Shown in pieces: positions 22,455-34,353 of a stretch of 64,000 nucleotides of DNA (positions are counted from its first letter, which is position 1; every line of letters starts with the position of its first letter). This stretch comes from Myotis daubentonii (taxonomy: Eukaryota; Chordata; Mammalia; Chiroptera; Vespertilionidae): NCBI RefSeq assembly GCF_963259705.1, contig NC_081844.1:26490294-26554293 (forward strand). The letters are read 5' to 3'. The notes beneath the pieces were generated by a model that did no database searches, had not been told where the DNA came from, and saw only the letters and a program-made list of their open reading frames with translations. The position numbers and the translations under genes are program-made.

Positions 22455-22672
22455 CCGAAACCGGTTTGGCTCAGTGGATAGAGCGTCGGCCTGCGGACTG
22501 AAAGGTCCCAGGTTCGATTCCGGTCAAGGGCATGTACCTGGGTTGCGGGCATATCCCCAGTGGGATATGTGCAGGAGGCAGCTGATCGATGTTTCTCGCT
22601 TATCGATGTTTCTAACTCTCTATCTCTCTCCCTTCCTCTCTGTAAAAAATCAATAAAATATATTTTAAAAAA
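22455..22672 (+). mobile_element. Ves SINE
   Basis: Young copy beginning GCCGAAACCGGTTTGGCTCA, flanked by TATTATTCA-like sequence. Confidence 0.9.
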
Positions 22673-22727
22673 TATATATTATTCAGCAATTTATTAAAAA
22701 AAGAAAAAAAAAGAAAAAGAATGAAGA

Positions 22728-22938
22728 CATGGCTGGTTTGGTTCAGTGGATACAGTGTCGACCTGAGGACTGAAGGGCCTCAGGTTTGATTCCCGTCAAG
22801 GGCACATGCATGGGTTGAGGGCTTGGTCTCCAGTAGGGGGTGTGCAGGAGGCAGCCAATCAATGATTCTCTCTCATCATTGATGTTTCTATCTCTCCCTC
22901 TCCCTCTCTGATATCAATAAAAATATTTTTTTTAAAAA
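22728..22938 (+). mobile_element. Ves SINE
   Basis: Older copy with GGTTTGGTTCAGTGGATACA. Confidence 0.85.
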
Positions 22939-23190
22939 ATGAAATCTTGCAATTTGCAACAACATGGATGGACCTAGAGGGTGTTATGCTAAATGAAACA
23001 AGTCAGAGAAAGATAAATACTGTATGATTTCACTTATATGTGGACTCTTAAACAGAAAAAACGAAAAAAACAAAACAGAAACAGACCCATAAATATAGAG
23101 AACAAGCTGATGGTTGCCAAAAAGGAAAGGAGAATGGGAATGTAAATAAATAAATGGCAAAAAAAAAAAAAAAAGCAAAAATAAACAAAT
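22939..23190 (+). mobile_element. LINE-1 3' end
   Basis: CAACATGGATGGACCTAGAG and AAGATAAATACTGTATGATT identify an L1MA-like 3' end. Confidence 0.8.
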
Positions 23191-23191
23191 G

Positions 23192-23310
23192 GGTAATTCT
23201 CACCTGAGGATATTTTTGCATTGATTTTTTAGAGAGAGTGGAAGAGAGAGGGAAAGACAGAGAATTAGCGATGTGAGAGAAACAACACATCAATTGGTTG
23301 CATCCTTTAG
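23192..23310 (-). mobile_element. partial Ves SINE (tail half)
   Basis: TCTCACCTGAGGATATTTTT and AGAGAGAGTGGAAGAGAGAG, then lost. Confidence 0.7.
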
Positions 23311-23327
23311 CTATCATAACCTAGTAC

Positions 23328-24102
23328 AGGGGTGGGCAACCTTTTTGTGAGTGCGTGCCAAAACCAGCAAAATCTCTGACTCAAAATTCTTCTGCTTGCC
23401 AACCCTAATTTTTTGAGAACATGTTACACCTACTTGATATCTCTTAAGGTGTACATATGTGAAGAACCTTGAAGACATAATAAAATTCATTTGAGCGACT
23501 AAAACACAGTATATGATGATGAAAAATACATTTATTTTTTAATGTATACATGTACACTGATAGTCCGACAGAAAACTTTATGACTCCGTTTGATATTATC
23601 AGTGGGACTTTTGCTGCTGCATCACTGATGACAGAGATTTTACATCAGGTTTATATTTCATGACCTTCAGAGATATGCACGAGCTACTACTTTCATCCGT
23701 CAGGCTACTCCTATTCCGAGACTTAACAAAATTCATCGCTGAGAACAAAGATTCACAAGCGTATGTGGGTGAAAACATGGAGAGTAACGCTGTTGCAAAG
23801 TTTTTTAAACAGAAAAAAATTTTCTGGAATGGCATTCCAAGTCCTCAATAGTTCGTTTTCGACACTATTGAAGTTGCTCTTCCCCTCTCTCATCAATCCA
23901 TGTCTATGGTCTTTAAGATAACTTGTTATGTAAAATTATTTATTTATCTAAGATGCACCTACACTGAATTTATCTGAAAAATAAAAAAGTCGATATTAAG
24001 AAAAAAATTGTAAACGGAAGATTATAAGAGAGGGTTTCATGTGCCAGCAAAAGTTACTGGCGTGCCACATTTGGCACGCGTGCCAGGGGTTGCCCACCCC
24101 GG
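23328..24102 (-). mobile_element. hAT DNA transposon, 775 bp, with transposase C-terminus
   Basis: Ends CAGGGGTGGGCAACC and GGTTGCCCACCCCGG are inverted repeats; the flanking 8-mers ACCTAGTA and CCCTAGTA differ by one base. It is internally deleted but keeps a 78-codon minus-strand frame (23599-23835). Confidence 0.9.
23599..23835 (-). pseudogene. hAT transposase C-terminal (dimerisation) fragment
   Basis: The frame reads through LSMFSPTYACESLFSAMNF, SRNRSSLTDES and KYKPDVKSLSS, the conserved hATC region that mediates transposase dimerisation. DNA-binding and catalytic parts are absent, so it cannot mobilise anything. The open frame suggests a fairly young deletion derivative. Confidence 0.85.
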
Positions 24103-24346
24103 CCCTAGTACCTCTGTCCCACCCACCAAATGGCTTTAGGCATCACTAAAATACTTTCTAATAAATTTGCCCATTCTAGGTATTCCATATAAATGGACTT
24201 TTACACTATGTAGGATTCTTCCACTTAGTATATTTTCAAGCTTCACCTATGTTGCAGCGTGTATCAGTATTGGATTTCTTTTTATTGCTGAGTAACATTT
24301 CATTGTACGGATACACTCTGTGACATTCTTAAAATGGCAAAACTAT

Positions 24347-24590
24347 AGCCCTAGCTGGTTTGGCTCAGTAGATAGAGCGTCAGCCTGCGGACCAAAGAGT
24401 CCCAGGTTTGATTCTGGTCGAGGGCACATACCTTTGTTGCAGGCTCCTCCCCAGCCAGAGCCCTGGGCAGAGTGCGTGCAGGAGGTAACAAATTGGTGTG
24501 TTTCTCTCACATCACTGTTTCTCTCATCTTTCCCTCTCTCTAAAAATAAATGGAAAAATATCCTTGGGTGAGGATTTAAAAAGAATAGGG
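24347..24590 (+). mobile_element. Ves SINE
   Basis: Flanked by ACTATAG and GCTATAG-like sequence; the tail contains GAGGATTTAAAAAGAATAGG. Confidence 0.85.
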
Positions 24591-25424
24591 GGGGAAATGA
24601 CAAAGCTATAGACATGTGAGGACATAGCAAGAGGTTGCTGTCTGTAAGCCAGGAAGGGAGCCCGCACCAGGAACTGAACTGGCTGGCACCTTGCTCTTGG
24701 ACTTCCCAGTCTCCAGAACTGTGAGCAATACATGTCTGTCACTCAAGCCACCTTGTCTGTGTTTAGACCCCTGAGCTGACTAAGAACGATAGCAAAGAAT
24801 TAAACCCATCCCTCCAGAAATGTGTCCCAGAGGCGACAGGGTGTTGGGGTTAAGCCTGAGCCTTGGAGTTGGAAAGAACTGAGTTCACCTTGGATAAGCC
24901 ACATGAGCTCTCTGAACCTGTTTGCTCTTCTGTAAAATGATAAGGCTGTGGTGAAGCCACCTTCAAACTGCATGACACACGGACTGGCACCCGGGGAGCC
25001 CTCAGTAAGAAGGGCAGGTGCTGTTACTGCTTGTGCAGTTGTTCATGCAATGACACTGCGGGGTAGGCAGGGCCCGGGCCTCCATGACTGCAGGTGGCAG
25101 GCTGAGGGGCTTGGGCTTCCTTCCAGAGCCGGGAGCCATGGGAGAAGTGCGGGCAGGGGAGAGGCAGGGAAAGAGAACCTTGAGACCGGCATGGAATTAA
25201 AGGCCGGGTGATGGGTGTCCGGCCCTGGGTGGTGGCCATGGGGATGGCAGGCCTGAGAGGCAGAGAGGTGTTCAGGACAAGTATAGGTGTGGTAACCCCA
25301 GGACCCAGGTTGGGAGGAGCAGTTTAGGGGATAAGGAGTACGTCAGGGGTTCAGTTTTGACCTAGCTTTGTAAATAAATGGCAAAAAAAAATCCCCTTCT
25401 TTCTGCCCAGGACTTTTCTTTCCT
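24591..25424. other. unique spacer
   Basis: Moderate GC, no recognised exon or repeat. Confidence 0.5.
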
Positions 25425-25682
25425 TCTTTTTTTTTTTTTTTTTTTTTTTTGGTTCTCACCTGAAGATATTTTTCCATTGATCTTTTAGAGAGAGTGGAAG
25501 AGAGAGGGAAAGACAGAGAGAAATATCGATGTGAGAGAAACATGTCGATTGGTTGCATGAGTCCTGACAAGGGCCCTGGCCCGGGAGGAGCCTGCAGCCA
25601 AGGTATGAGCCCTTGACGGGAACCGAACCTGGGACCCTTCGGTCCGCAGGCCACGCTCTATCCACTGAGCCAAACCGGCCAA
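25425..25682 (-). mobile_element. Ves SINE, long-tail subtype
   Basis: Long poly-T, TCTCACCTGAAGATAT and a head ending GAGCCAAACCGGCC. Confidence 0.9.
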
Positions 25683-26085
25683 TAGATGGCTTTTCTCACT
25701 GTGCCTTCCTGAAAACTCCTACTGGTCCTTGAACGCGGACCAAAGCCCCCTCCTCCGAAAACCTCTCTCTAGAAGCCAAGGCCATCTGCACTTTCCTGAG
25801 AAGAGCGGGGTTCATCGGGTTACCCGGCGAACATCTGACTCCCCACACATTCACTCCGCACTCCTCTGGGAGAGTCTCGAGGACTGGCCTTGGCCGAACC
25901 ATTGCGGGGGGGGGGCCTCTGCGGGGGGCCTCTGCGCGGCGCAGGAAGGGCTGGGAAGAAGCCTTTGCTCGCCAAAAAGGACGAGCGGTCAGCCCATGTC
26001 GCTGCAGTTCAGGCTGTAGCCACACGAGGGCAGCAATGAACAGGTCAAGGATCCGAAAGGTATTCAGGCTCCGGCGTTCCGCTCC
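25683..26085. other. GC-rich spacer, unassigned
   Basis: It has a 109-codon minus frame with no family features; no gene recognised. Confidence 0.4.
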
Positions 26086-26149
26086 TTTTTTTTTTTTTTT
26101 TTTAATTTAATGAGTAAAAGGGGTATAACCCCACGACCCAGTGTTTTCC
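26086..26149 (-). mobile_element. 64-bp retro-inserted RNA scrap
   Basis: A poly-T run followed by 45 unique bases, bracketed by the direct repeat TTCCGCTCC (26077-26085 and 26150-26158). This is the hallmark of LINE-1-driven insertion of a short polyadenylated RNA. Source not recognised. Confidence 0.7.
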
Positions 26150-26158
26150 TTCCGCTCC

Positions 26159-26930
26159 AGGCGCCCAGTGGCGGTGCCCCTCAGTGCAACAGCAAGTGGA
26201 AGTTATACAAAACCTAAATTAGATCAGTCCCTGCTCTAGGAGCTCTCCACTGAGCCCACCTCACTGGGGATAAAAGCCCCTCCTCCGGCCCCCACAGCCC
26301 CTCGCGATCTGCCCCCGACACGCCCTCCTCGCCTCCCCGCCTTCCTGTCCTCCCACTGTCCCCCTCGCTCCCTCTGCTCCAGCCACGCTAGCCTCCCGGT
26401 TCCTAAAAGCAAACACACTCATTAGTGTCTGGGTTTGGGGTCAGCTTTGATGCCCCGAGTAATCCATCTCTGTAGTTACTTTGTAAATGTGTAATCCGCT
26501 TAAACGATACCGTGAGAAACACGGTTTCCCTTCCCTGTGGTTAACGCTGCAGCTGTTCTGTGGCTTTTACACCTGGCCACGTGGACCATCGCTTTCCAAC
26601 AGGCCATTGGGTCCGTATTTGGGTCCATGTAGAAATGCAGTGGGTTGAATTCGCTTAAACATTTTATTTTATTTTTCCCTTTTAGTATGAGTACTGAAAC
26701 ACTTTATTTTTATTGTTTAATATCTCAAGAAAAATGATTTTAAATATAATAATGTTACATGCAACAAACATTAATATTTCAAGAATAAAAGGATTTTAAG
26801 TATAATATTACCAAAACTGTGCTAACATAGCATGATTATCACAAAAATTGTAGGAAATATTAAAAATCTGCAAATAACAGGATTACTTCTATTATATTCT
26901 AAAACATTTTTTCCTCTGGTTCTATGTTTG
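26159..26930. other. spacer, AT-rich on the right
   Basis: Nothing recognised. Confidence 0.4.
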
Positions 26931-28075
26931 TTCACCAGTTTATGTTGTTCATTATATTCCACAAATGAGTGAGATCAAGTGATATTTATCTTCCTCTGAC
27001 TGGCTTGTTTTGCTTAGCATAATGCTCTCCAGTTCCATCCATGCTGTTGCAAATGGTAAGAGTTCCTTCTTTTTTACAGCAGCACAGTATTCCATTGTGT
27101 AGATGTACCACAGTTTTCTAATCCATTCATCTGTTGATGGGTACTTAGGCTGTTTCCAGATCTTAGCTATGGTAAATTGTGCTGCTATGAACATAGGGGT
27201 GCATATATCCTTCTTGATTGGTGTTTCTGCTTCCTTGGGATATATTCCTAGAAGTGGGATTATTGGGTCAAATGGGAGTTTCATTTTTTTTTAAAATATA
27301 TTTTTATTGATTTTTTTACAGAGAGGAAGGGAGAGGGACAGAGAGTTAGAATCATCGATGAGAGAGAAACATCGATCAGCCGCCTCCTGCACACCCCCCA
27401 CTGGGGATGCGCCCGCAACCAAGGCACATGCCCCTGACCGGAATCGAACCTGGGACCCCTCAGTCCGCAGGCCGACGCTCTATCCACCGAGCCAAACCCG
27501 TTAGGGCGGGAGTTTCATTTTTAATTTTTTGAGGAAACCCCATATGGTTTTCCACAGTGGCTGCACCAGTCTGCATTCCAACCACCAGTGCACGAGGGTT
27601 CCTTTTTCTCCGCATCCTCTCCAGCACTTGTCGAAGCTGCTGCCTCAACTGACATAACAGCAATTCCTGGAAGTCTTCATGGTTCAGAAAGCATCCCCAG
27701 GACTTTTGGACGATGGCTATGTTCTCTACGGTTCTTTGTTGATTTGTTGATGATAGCCACTCTCACAGGTGTGAGATGGTACCTCGTTGTCATCTCTCAG
27801 ATGATTAGTGACCTTGAGCATGTTTTCATATGTCTCTTGGCTTTCTGTTTGTCCTCTTTCAAAAAGTGTCTATTTAGGTCCTTTGCTGATTTTTTATTGG
27901 ATTGTTTATCTTCCTTTTGTTAAGTTGTGTGAGTTCCCTATAAATTTTGGATATTAAACCCTTATCGGAGATAACATTGGCAAATACATTCTCCCATGCA
28001 GTGGGCTTTCTTGTTGTTTTGTTGATGGTTTCTTTTGCTGTGCAGGGCTTTTTATTTTGACATAGTCTCGCTTAA
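26931..28075 (-). mobile_element. LINE-1, 5'-truncated, minus strand
   Basis: Reads the L1 3' UTR and ORF2 end in reverse. The minus frame 26952-27284 shows FDPIIPLLGIYPKE, MFIAAQFTIAKIWKQP and WIRKLWYIYTMEYCAA, the classic L1 ORF2 C-terminus with few breaks, so it is a young copy. A Ves SINE splits it. Confidence 0.9.
27289..27507 (-). mobile_element. Ves SINE in the LINE-1
   Basis: Perfect duplication GGGAGTTTCATTTTT at 27274-27288 and 27508-27522. Confidence 0.95.
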
Positions 28076-28441
28076 ACATTTTAGATGGCCTTTATTAAAG
28101 TGATACATTTTATTTTTTAACCTGCTGAATGCCACCACCAAGCAAGCCCTTCTGAGGTCCTTAGCAGTTATTATAAATTTGAAAATTAAACATATAAATA
28201 GGGGGCCATGTGTTATCTTAAACATTCTGTACTTCTTCTAAACTCAAATTATCACATACTCTTCAACTTGAAGTTATCAGCCTGAAATCAATTAGTCGTC
28301 TCTGGAAGGAGCCACAAAAACCTGGTAAGCTTGTTCCCTCCAAGTGGTGGCTGGGGGACCAGAGTAGGCTTCTCACTGTGAACTATTTGGGATTTTTAAA
28401 ATTGAGATTAGGGGAGGGGGCTTCAACTTAATACACATAAT
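28076..28441. other. AT-rich spacer
   Basis: Nothing recognised. Confidence 0.4.
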
Positions 28442-28640
28442 AGCCCTGGCCAGTGTGCTCAGTGGTTAGAGCATCGGCCCGTGCACCCAAGGGTTGTGGG
28501 TTCCATTCCAGATCAAGGGTACATGCCTTGGTTGCAGGTTCAGCCCGCAGGATGCCTGCAGGAGGCAACCGATCGATGTGTGTGTGTCTGTGTGTGTGTG
28601 TGTGTGTGTGTGTCCCTCTCCCTCCCTCCTTCCAATCTCC
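28442..28640 (+). mobile_element. Ves SINE with a GT microsatellite
   Basis: Older copy; a (GT)n run at 28577-28612 replaced its CT-rich tail. Confidence 0.8.
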
Positions 28641-28854
28641 AGCCAACAGTCCTACAGGCGAATGCCATCAAGGGGCTGGAGCGTGGACGCAGGCAGACTG
28701 CGAGCACCCAGGCCTGGCCACTTTGAGCAGCCGTCCAGAGAGCCAACGCTGGGTCTCCCCGACTGCAGGCTCATCTCCCTCAGCAATCGTCCACGCTTTC
28801 GTCAGCCTGACTATTTAGGTAAATATTGTTTTCCTGGTTACAAAAATATTACCA

Positions 28855-29068
28855 GCCCGGCTGGCATGGCTCAGTGGTTGAGCATTGACCTATGAACCAG
28901 AGGGTCACAGTTCGGTTCCCAGTTGGGGCGCATGCCCAGGTTGCAGGCTCCATCCCCAGGAGAGGGCTGAAGGAGGCAGCCGATCAATGATTCTCTCTCA
29001 TCGTTGATGTTTCTATCTATCTTTCCGTTCCTCTCTGAAATCAATAAAAATATTTTTAAAATATATAT
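28855..29068 (+). mobile_element. Ves SINE
   Basis: GACCTATGAACCAGAGGGTC subtype, A/T tail to 29068. Confidence 0.85.
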
Positions 29069-29249
29069 CACCAGCTTACAATGTTTAAAGAGGAATGAAG
29101 TAAAGAAATTAATAAAGTAGAAATTAATAATGTCCCATATCAGCTCTCCCCAAAGGATACCACTCTTCATTTGGTTCCTGTTGGCACTAGAATTTCTTCT
29201 CGGTGTGTAGGACTGAGTACGTGCAGTTTTGTATCAAGATATAGTGTGA

Positions 29250-29446
29250 CTGCCCTGACCGGTTTGGCAGAGTGGATAGAGCGTGGGCCTGTAGACTGAA
29301 GAGTCCCAGGTTCGATTCCGGTCAAGGGCATGTACCTTGATTGCGGGCACATCCCCAGTGAGGGGTGTGGAGGAGGCAGCTGATCGATGTTTCTAACTCT
29401 CTATCCCTATCCCTTCTTCTCTGTAAAAAATCAATAAAATATATTT
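29250..29446 (+). mobile_element. Ves SINE
   Basis: CTGCCCTGACCGGTTTGGCA to AATAAAATATATTTTTT. Confidence 0.85.
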
Positions 29447-29459
29447 TTTATAATTTAAT

Positions 29460-29745
29460 TGTGTTTTATTTCTTAGAGTATTACAAAGAGTATTACACAT
29501 GTCTCCTTCCACCCCCTGTGACATTCCTCCAGCCTCCCCTACCCCCCAGTGTCTTGTGTCCATTGGTTATTCTTACATACATGCATACAAGTCCTTCGGT
29601 TGATCTCTTACACCCCCCCCAACCCTCCCCAGGCTTCCCACTGTAGTTTGAAAGTCTGTTCAATGCTGCTCTGCCTTTGTATCTATTTTTTGTTCATCAG
29701 TTTATAATGGTCTTTATTATCCATACATGAGTGAGATCCTATGGT
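29460..29745 (-). mobile_element. LINE-1 3' end
   Basis: ACCCCCCAGTGTCTTGTGTC and GTCCTTCGGTTGATCTCTTA, the reverse of the 3' UTR at 3165-3502. Confidence 0.8.
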
Positions 29746-29756
29746 ATTTTTCTCGG

Positions 29757-30012
29757 CTTCCCAGGAGCCGTCGCAGCCTCGTAGGGGCCGTCTCAGCCTC
29801 ACAGGGGCCGTCCCAGCCTCACAGGGGCTGTCTCCCATTCCAACCTCACAGGGGCTGTTTCAACCTCACCGGGGCCATCCCAACTTCACAGGGGCCGTCT
29901 CAACCTCACCGGGGCCGTTTCAACCTCACCGGGGTCGTCTCAACCTCACCTGGGCCGTTCCAACCTCACCGGGGCCGTATCAGCCTCACCGGGGCCATCC
30001 CAGCCCCACAGG
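29757..30012. repeat. 20-bp minisatellite, about 12 units
   Basis: Unit GGGGCCGTCTCAACCTCACC with small variations, giving open frames in several phases with a SQPHRG-like peptide repeat. A GATA/GATG-rich microsatellite runs on to about 30110. Confidence 0.95.
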
Positions 30013-30151
30013 TGGATAGCCAGGTAGGTAGATGGATGTAGACACTGATAGATAGGTATTGGTATCGGTAAACAGAAATACAAAGATAGATAGAAGTATA
30101 GACAGACAGATGGTATAGATTTGTCTTTGACTTGCTTTGTTCCAGACTGAT

Positions 30152-30363
30152 CTTTTTAAATGTTTTTATTGATTTCAAAGAGGAAGGGAGAGGGAGAGAA
30201 AGACAGAAACATCAATGATGAGAGAATCATTGATCAGCTACCTCTGGCACACCATACACTGGGGATGGAGCCTGCAACCTGGGCACGTGCTCCGACCAGG
30301 AATTGAACTGTGACCTCCTGGTTCATGGGTTGCTGCTCAACCACTGAGCCACGCCGGCCAGGC
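30152..30363 (-). mobile_element. Ves SINE
   Basis: TTTTTATTGATTTCAAAGAG to GCCACGCCGGCCAGGC. Confidence 0.9.
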
Positions 30364-30388
30364 AAGACTGATTTTAAAAACACAGCTT

Positions 30389-30608
30389 GGGCCCTTGCTG
30401 GTTTGGCTCAGTGGATAGAGCATCGGCCTGTGGACTGAAGGGTCCTGGGTTCAATTCCAGTCAAGGGCACATGCCCAGGTTTCGGGCTCAATCCCCAGTG
30501 GGGGGTGTGCAGGAGGCAGCAGATCGGTGATTCTCTCTTATCATTGATGTTTCTATCTCTTTCTCCCTCTCCCTTCCTCTCTGAAATCAATAAAAATATA
30601 TTTAAAAA
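30389..30608 (+). mobile_element. Ves SINE
   Basis: CCCTTGCTGGTTTGGCTCAG to AATAAAAATATATTT; A-rich tail to 30655. Confidence 0.9.
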
Positions 30609-30655
30609 GAAAAAGAAAATAATTATTAAAAACAAAAACAACAAACAAACAAACA

Positions 30656-32127
30656 CAGCTTGGACCCCATCCTCCAAACCTGTTCCTCTCCAGATCAAGC
30701 ACCCACTCCATAGCTCCAGGCCCTTGTTCCTATGGCCCCGTTAGCCTCTGCTCCCCACCTCCTGATAACCTCCCACTGGCCCCTGCCCTCTGGCTCTCCT
30801 CATACCACTCGTGCCAGTCTGGTGCCCACCCCCCTCACTGGCCGGTGCTTGTCAGAAGTAACGTTAGCCCAGTGCCCACCCTGCCCCCACTGAGTGTACA
30901 TTGGGTGGTCACTCAGACCTGCATTAGGGAACTCTTGGTGGGAGGATGGGGAAAGGGTGCTTGGCAATGGGGGACACTGAGAAGTGGGTGCTGGGGTGCT
31001 ACTTGTATCAGGTAGTCGGAGGAGGTGGCACTTCGGCCAAGTACTCCATGACAGGAAGGTGGGGGAAGCGCGGCCCAGTGGAGGGAACGGCGAGGGCAAA
31101 GGCACGGAGGTGGGAATGAGCTGTCCTTCGTGTGACCTGAGCGCCGTGACCAGGATGTGAGGGAGAGGCCAAATCTAATCAGGGTCACTGAGGTATCTCT
31201 GAGATACTCCGGGGCAGATTACCGACCACAGCACCACTGACATTAGAACCAAAGCAGCTGGAACGGAGTTGGTGGAACCCACTCAAGGCATGAAGCCAGG
31301 AGGGGCATCCGGGAGGCTGCACATTCAAACCAGAGGGAAGAGGGGTCCTGAAGGGCACTCCTTTGCTCCACCTGCCCGCCCCAAGGAGCAACGCCTTTGT
31401 GCGCCTGGATTCCAGATGCCAGGGGAACACAACAGGGAACCAGACCAAGACGTTCTTATCCCAGAAGAGATCTCTCTGGTGGGGAGACGGACCAAAAGCA
31501 AGATGTGTGGCTTGTCGGTCATGATAAGGGTGACAGAGGAAAACGCCGCAGGAAGGGAGTCAGATGGGGGTGGAGGGTGCATTTTACATACAGAAACTTG
31601 AATACAATGGGAAAGGGGGGGCGGGGGGTGATCTGGAGGCGGAAGAGCCTTCTGGGCAAATGGAACAGCACGTGCCAAGGCCCTGAGGTCAGAGTGTGGC
31701 CCTGTTCCAGGAGGGTAGAAAGGCCAGAGAAGAGCAAGGGAGAGGGGAGGAGTGGGCAGGACACAGAGGTGCCAAAGGAGGAACTCAGCCACGGACCTAA
31801 CATAGCTGTTGGGACGCCAGGCAGGACTGGAGGGGAGGGAAGCTCTGAGCCCAACCCTGACCCACCCTCACAGAAAAGCAGCAGAGCAGGGACCCCTAGG
31901 CAAACGGAGGGAGAGCAGCATATGCAGAACCCGGGAGATGACGGAGCGACAGCCAAGAATCCACAAGTTTCACTGCACACGTTGCACAAAGTCTGATTTG
32001 TTTCAGTCATGTGCACAAGCTTTTGCATACTTTTTAATTTAAAAAAATATATAAAATGTTAACACTTTAAGACTTTATAAAATAGTATCACTAGCATCCC
32101 ATTTTTCTGTGTCCTGTTTTTTGTTCA
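30656..32127. other. unique GC-moderate spacer
   Basis: Long overlapping frames on both strands (to 199 codons) have no family features or splice context. Parts resemble old interspersed repeats; no gene supported. Confidence 0.5.
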
Positions 32128-32362
32128 TTCTCACCTGAGGATATTTTTCCATTCATTTTTAGAGAGAGTGGGAAGGAGGGGGAGAGACACAGAGAACCAC
32201 TGATGTGAGAGAGAGACATCAGCTGGTTGCCTCCTGCATGTGCCCGGATCAGGGCCGCCAGGGATCAAGCCTGCAGCCAAGGTAAGTGCCCTGGACTGGG
32301 ATCGAACTTGGGACCCTTCAGTCTCGGGCTGACGCTCTCTCCACTGAGCCGAACTGGCAGGG
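32128..32362 (-). mobile_element. Ves SINE, long-tail subtype
   Basis: TCTCACCTGAGGATATTTTT to GAGCCGAACTGGCAGGGC. Confidence 0.85.
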
Positions 32363-32522
32363 CTATCCCATCTTTCTGAAGACAAATGTAGGCATAGAAA
32401 AATGAATGAATAGTGACTCTCCAGGCAGAGAGATTACTGGAGAGTGTCACTGTTTTCTTTGTGCTTTGCAGTATTTTCCAATTTTTCTATAAAGACCTCG
32501 TCTTACCATAAGATAAAAAATA

Positions 32523-32752
32523 TATATATTTTTTAAAATATTTCTTAAAATGTATTTCTATTGATATCAGAGAGGAAGGGAGAGAGGGATAGAAACATCA
32601 ATGATGAGAGAATCACTGGTTGGCTGCCTCACGCACGCCTCCTGCTGGGGATCAAGCCCGCAACCCAGGCATGTGCTCATGACGGGAATCAAACCCAAGA
32701 CCCTTCAGTCCACAGGCCGACGCTCTATCCACTGAGCCAAACCAGTTAGGGC
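32523..32752 (-). mobile_element. Ves SINE
   Basis: Ends CACTGAGCCAAACCAGTTAG; AAAAAATATA-type flanks. Confidence 0.85.
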
Positions 32753-33149
32753 TAAAAAATATAAATTTGCGTGGTGTTAAAAAAAAATACAGAAAGCATA
32801 GATTACTCCTAAAACACTCGTGTACCATGTGAAGAAGCAAATGTTAACATTTGGTCCTAATTGGTTCTGATCATTTCTTTTTTCCTTTTTTGTGAAAACA
32901 AACAAACAAGCCAAAAACCACACAAAGAAACAGTAGGGATGGAGTTGAAGCCCCTGCCCTACCTCTTTGTCCCCCCACCCCGATTCCACTCCCCTGCCTA
33001 TCTCCCCAGAAAACAGCCCCTGCCCTGACCCCAGTGAGGTCCGTTTCCTGCATTTCCATTTGACCACAGATATGTTAAGAGGAAGTCTGTGTTTGTTCTG
33101 CGGGCAAAATAATTACCAGGGCTTTTAAAACAACACTCCATACAGTACA
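32753..33149. other. spacer
   Basis: Nothing recognised. Confidence 0.4.
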
Positions 33150-33529
33150 TCCTATATAATAAAGGGCTAATAAGCAAATGGTCATCATGCCCTCACGCCA
33201 TCACACCGTAAAGGCTCAGACACTCAACACTGGGGAGAGAGGAATGGGGACCAGCCAGGCTGCGGCCCAGGAGAGGGACAAGCTGCCTGCCCCGCGGTCC
33301 TGGGCGCCTGCGGCTGTGGCCTGGGCAAAGCCACCTGCCCACGGTCCCCTGTGGCTGCAGCCAGCCAGAGGGAGGGAAGCCCGGGTCCCGGGTGCGGGGC
33401 AAGGCAGAAGCAGTTAGGTATTGGGAGAGGCAGTCAGGCATTCCCCAAGGGGTCCTGGGTTGGAGATGGTGCAGGCTGAGTTGAGGGACCCCAACCCCCA
33501 TGCACAAATTTCATGCACCGGGCCTCTAG
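33150..33529 (+). mobile_element. Helitron (HeliBat type), complete 380 bp
   Basis: TCCTATATAATAAAGGGCTA at the left; hairpin ATGCACAAATTTCATGCAC and GGGCCTCTAG at the right; A before and T after. A textbook nonautonomous copy. Confidence 0.9.
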
Positions 33530-34341
33530 TAAATTATAAAATGGAAAGAGAACGCCCACCCCCAAAGAAAGGAGAGCCATTAACGGCTAGAATGTAAGTT
33601 TCTCCAGCATGTCAGCCCCATCAGGGTGGGTTTTCCTGCCTGTGCTCTCACTGCTGTGTCAGCTGGTACTGGGCAAACAGTGGGTGCTTAATACATGTTG
33701 AAAACATTCTTAGGTTTCTTGGATTATACCCATTTTCAAAGTAAACTGTTTTAATTTGGAATATTTTAGATTTATAGAAAAGTTGTAAAATCTAATGCCA
33801 AGCAAGACTTCACTGTGTTCCTCACTGTTCCCCCTGTAGCCATAACCACCTGTAACTACTAAGAAATTGTGTTTCTTGGTTGTGTTACAATTCACAAACC
33901 TGCAGGCTTTGGTTGGGTGTCACCAGTTTTTGCACCAATGCCCCCTTTCTGGCCCAGGATCCCACATATCATTGTGTCCTCACGCCTGTGGGGTCTCATC
34001 CAGTCTGGGCACGCCTCAGACCTTTATCTTTTTCATGACTGGGACATGTTTGCAGAGCCCGGATTCTTCTGTAGAAAGTCCCTCCATCGAAGGGTATCTG
34101 GTATTGTGCTCATCATTGGCCCGAGGCCACGGGCTGTGGGAAGAAACCCCAGAGGTCGGGCGCCCTCCCCGCTACATCCTATCAGGGCCGTGATATCAGC
34201 GCTTGCGGCTCGGAGTTAGCCAGGGCCGTCTGGTTAAGGTGGTGTCCCTCGGGTGTCTCCACTGTGCAGTTCCAGCTTTTGCTTTTCCATGCTTTATTCT
34301 CTGGATGAGAGTCAATAACTTTTGAGCCCTGTCCACACTCG
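33530..34341. other. spacer with an old unassigned repeat
   Basis: TTTATAGAAAAGTTGTAAAA and CACCAGTTTTTGCACCAATG are from a widespread old mammalian repeat. Confidence 0.4.
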
Positions 34342-34353
34342 AAAGGAGGCTGG

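Noticed and set aside
29757..30012. CRISPR-like array
   Set aside because: Contiguous 20-bp units with no unique spacers, in a mammalian genome; a minisatellite.
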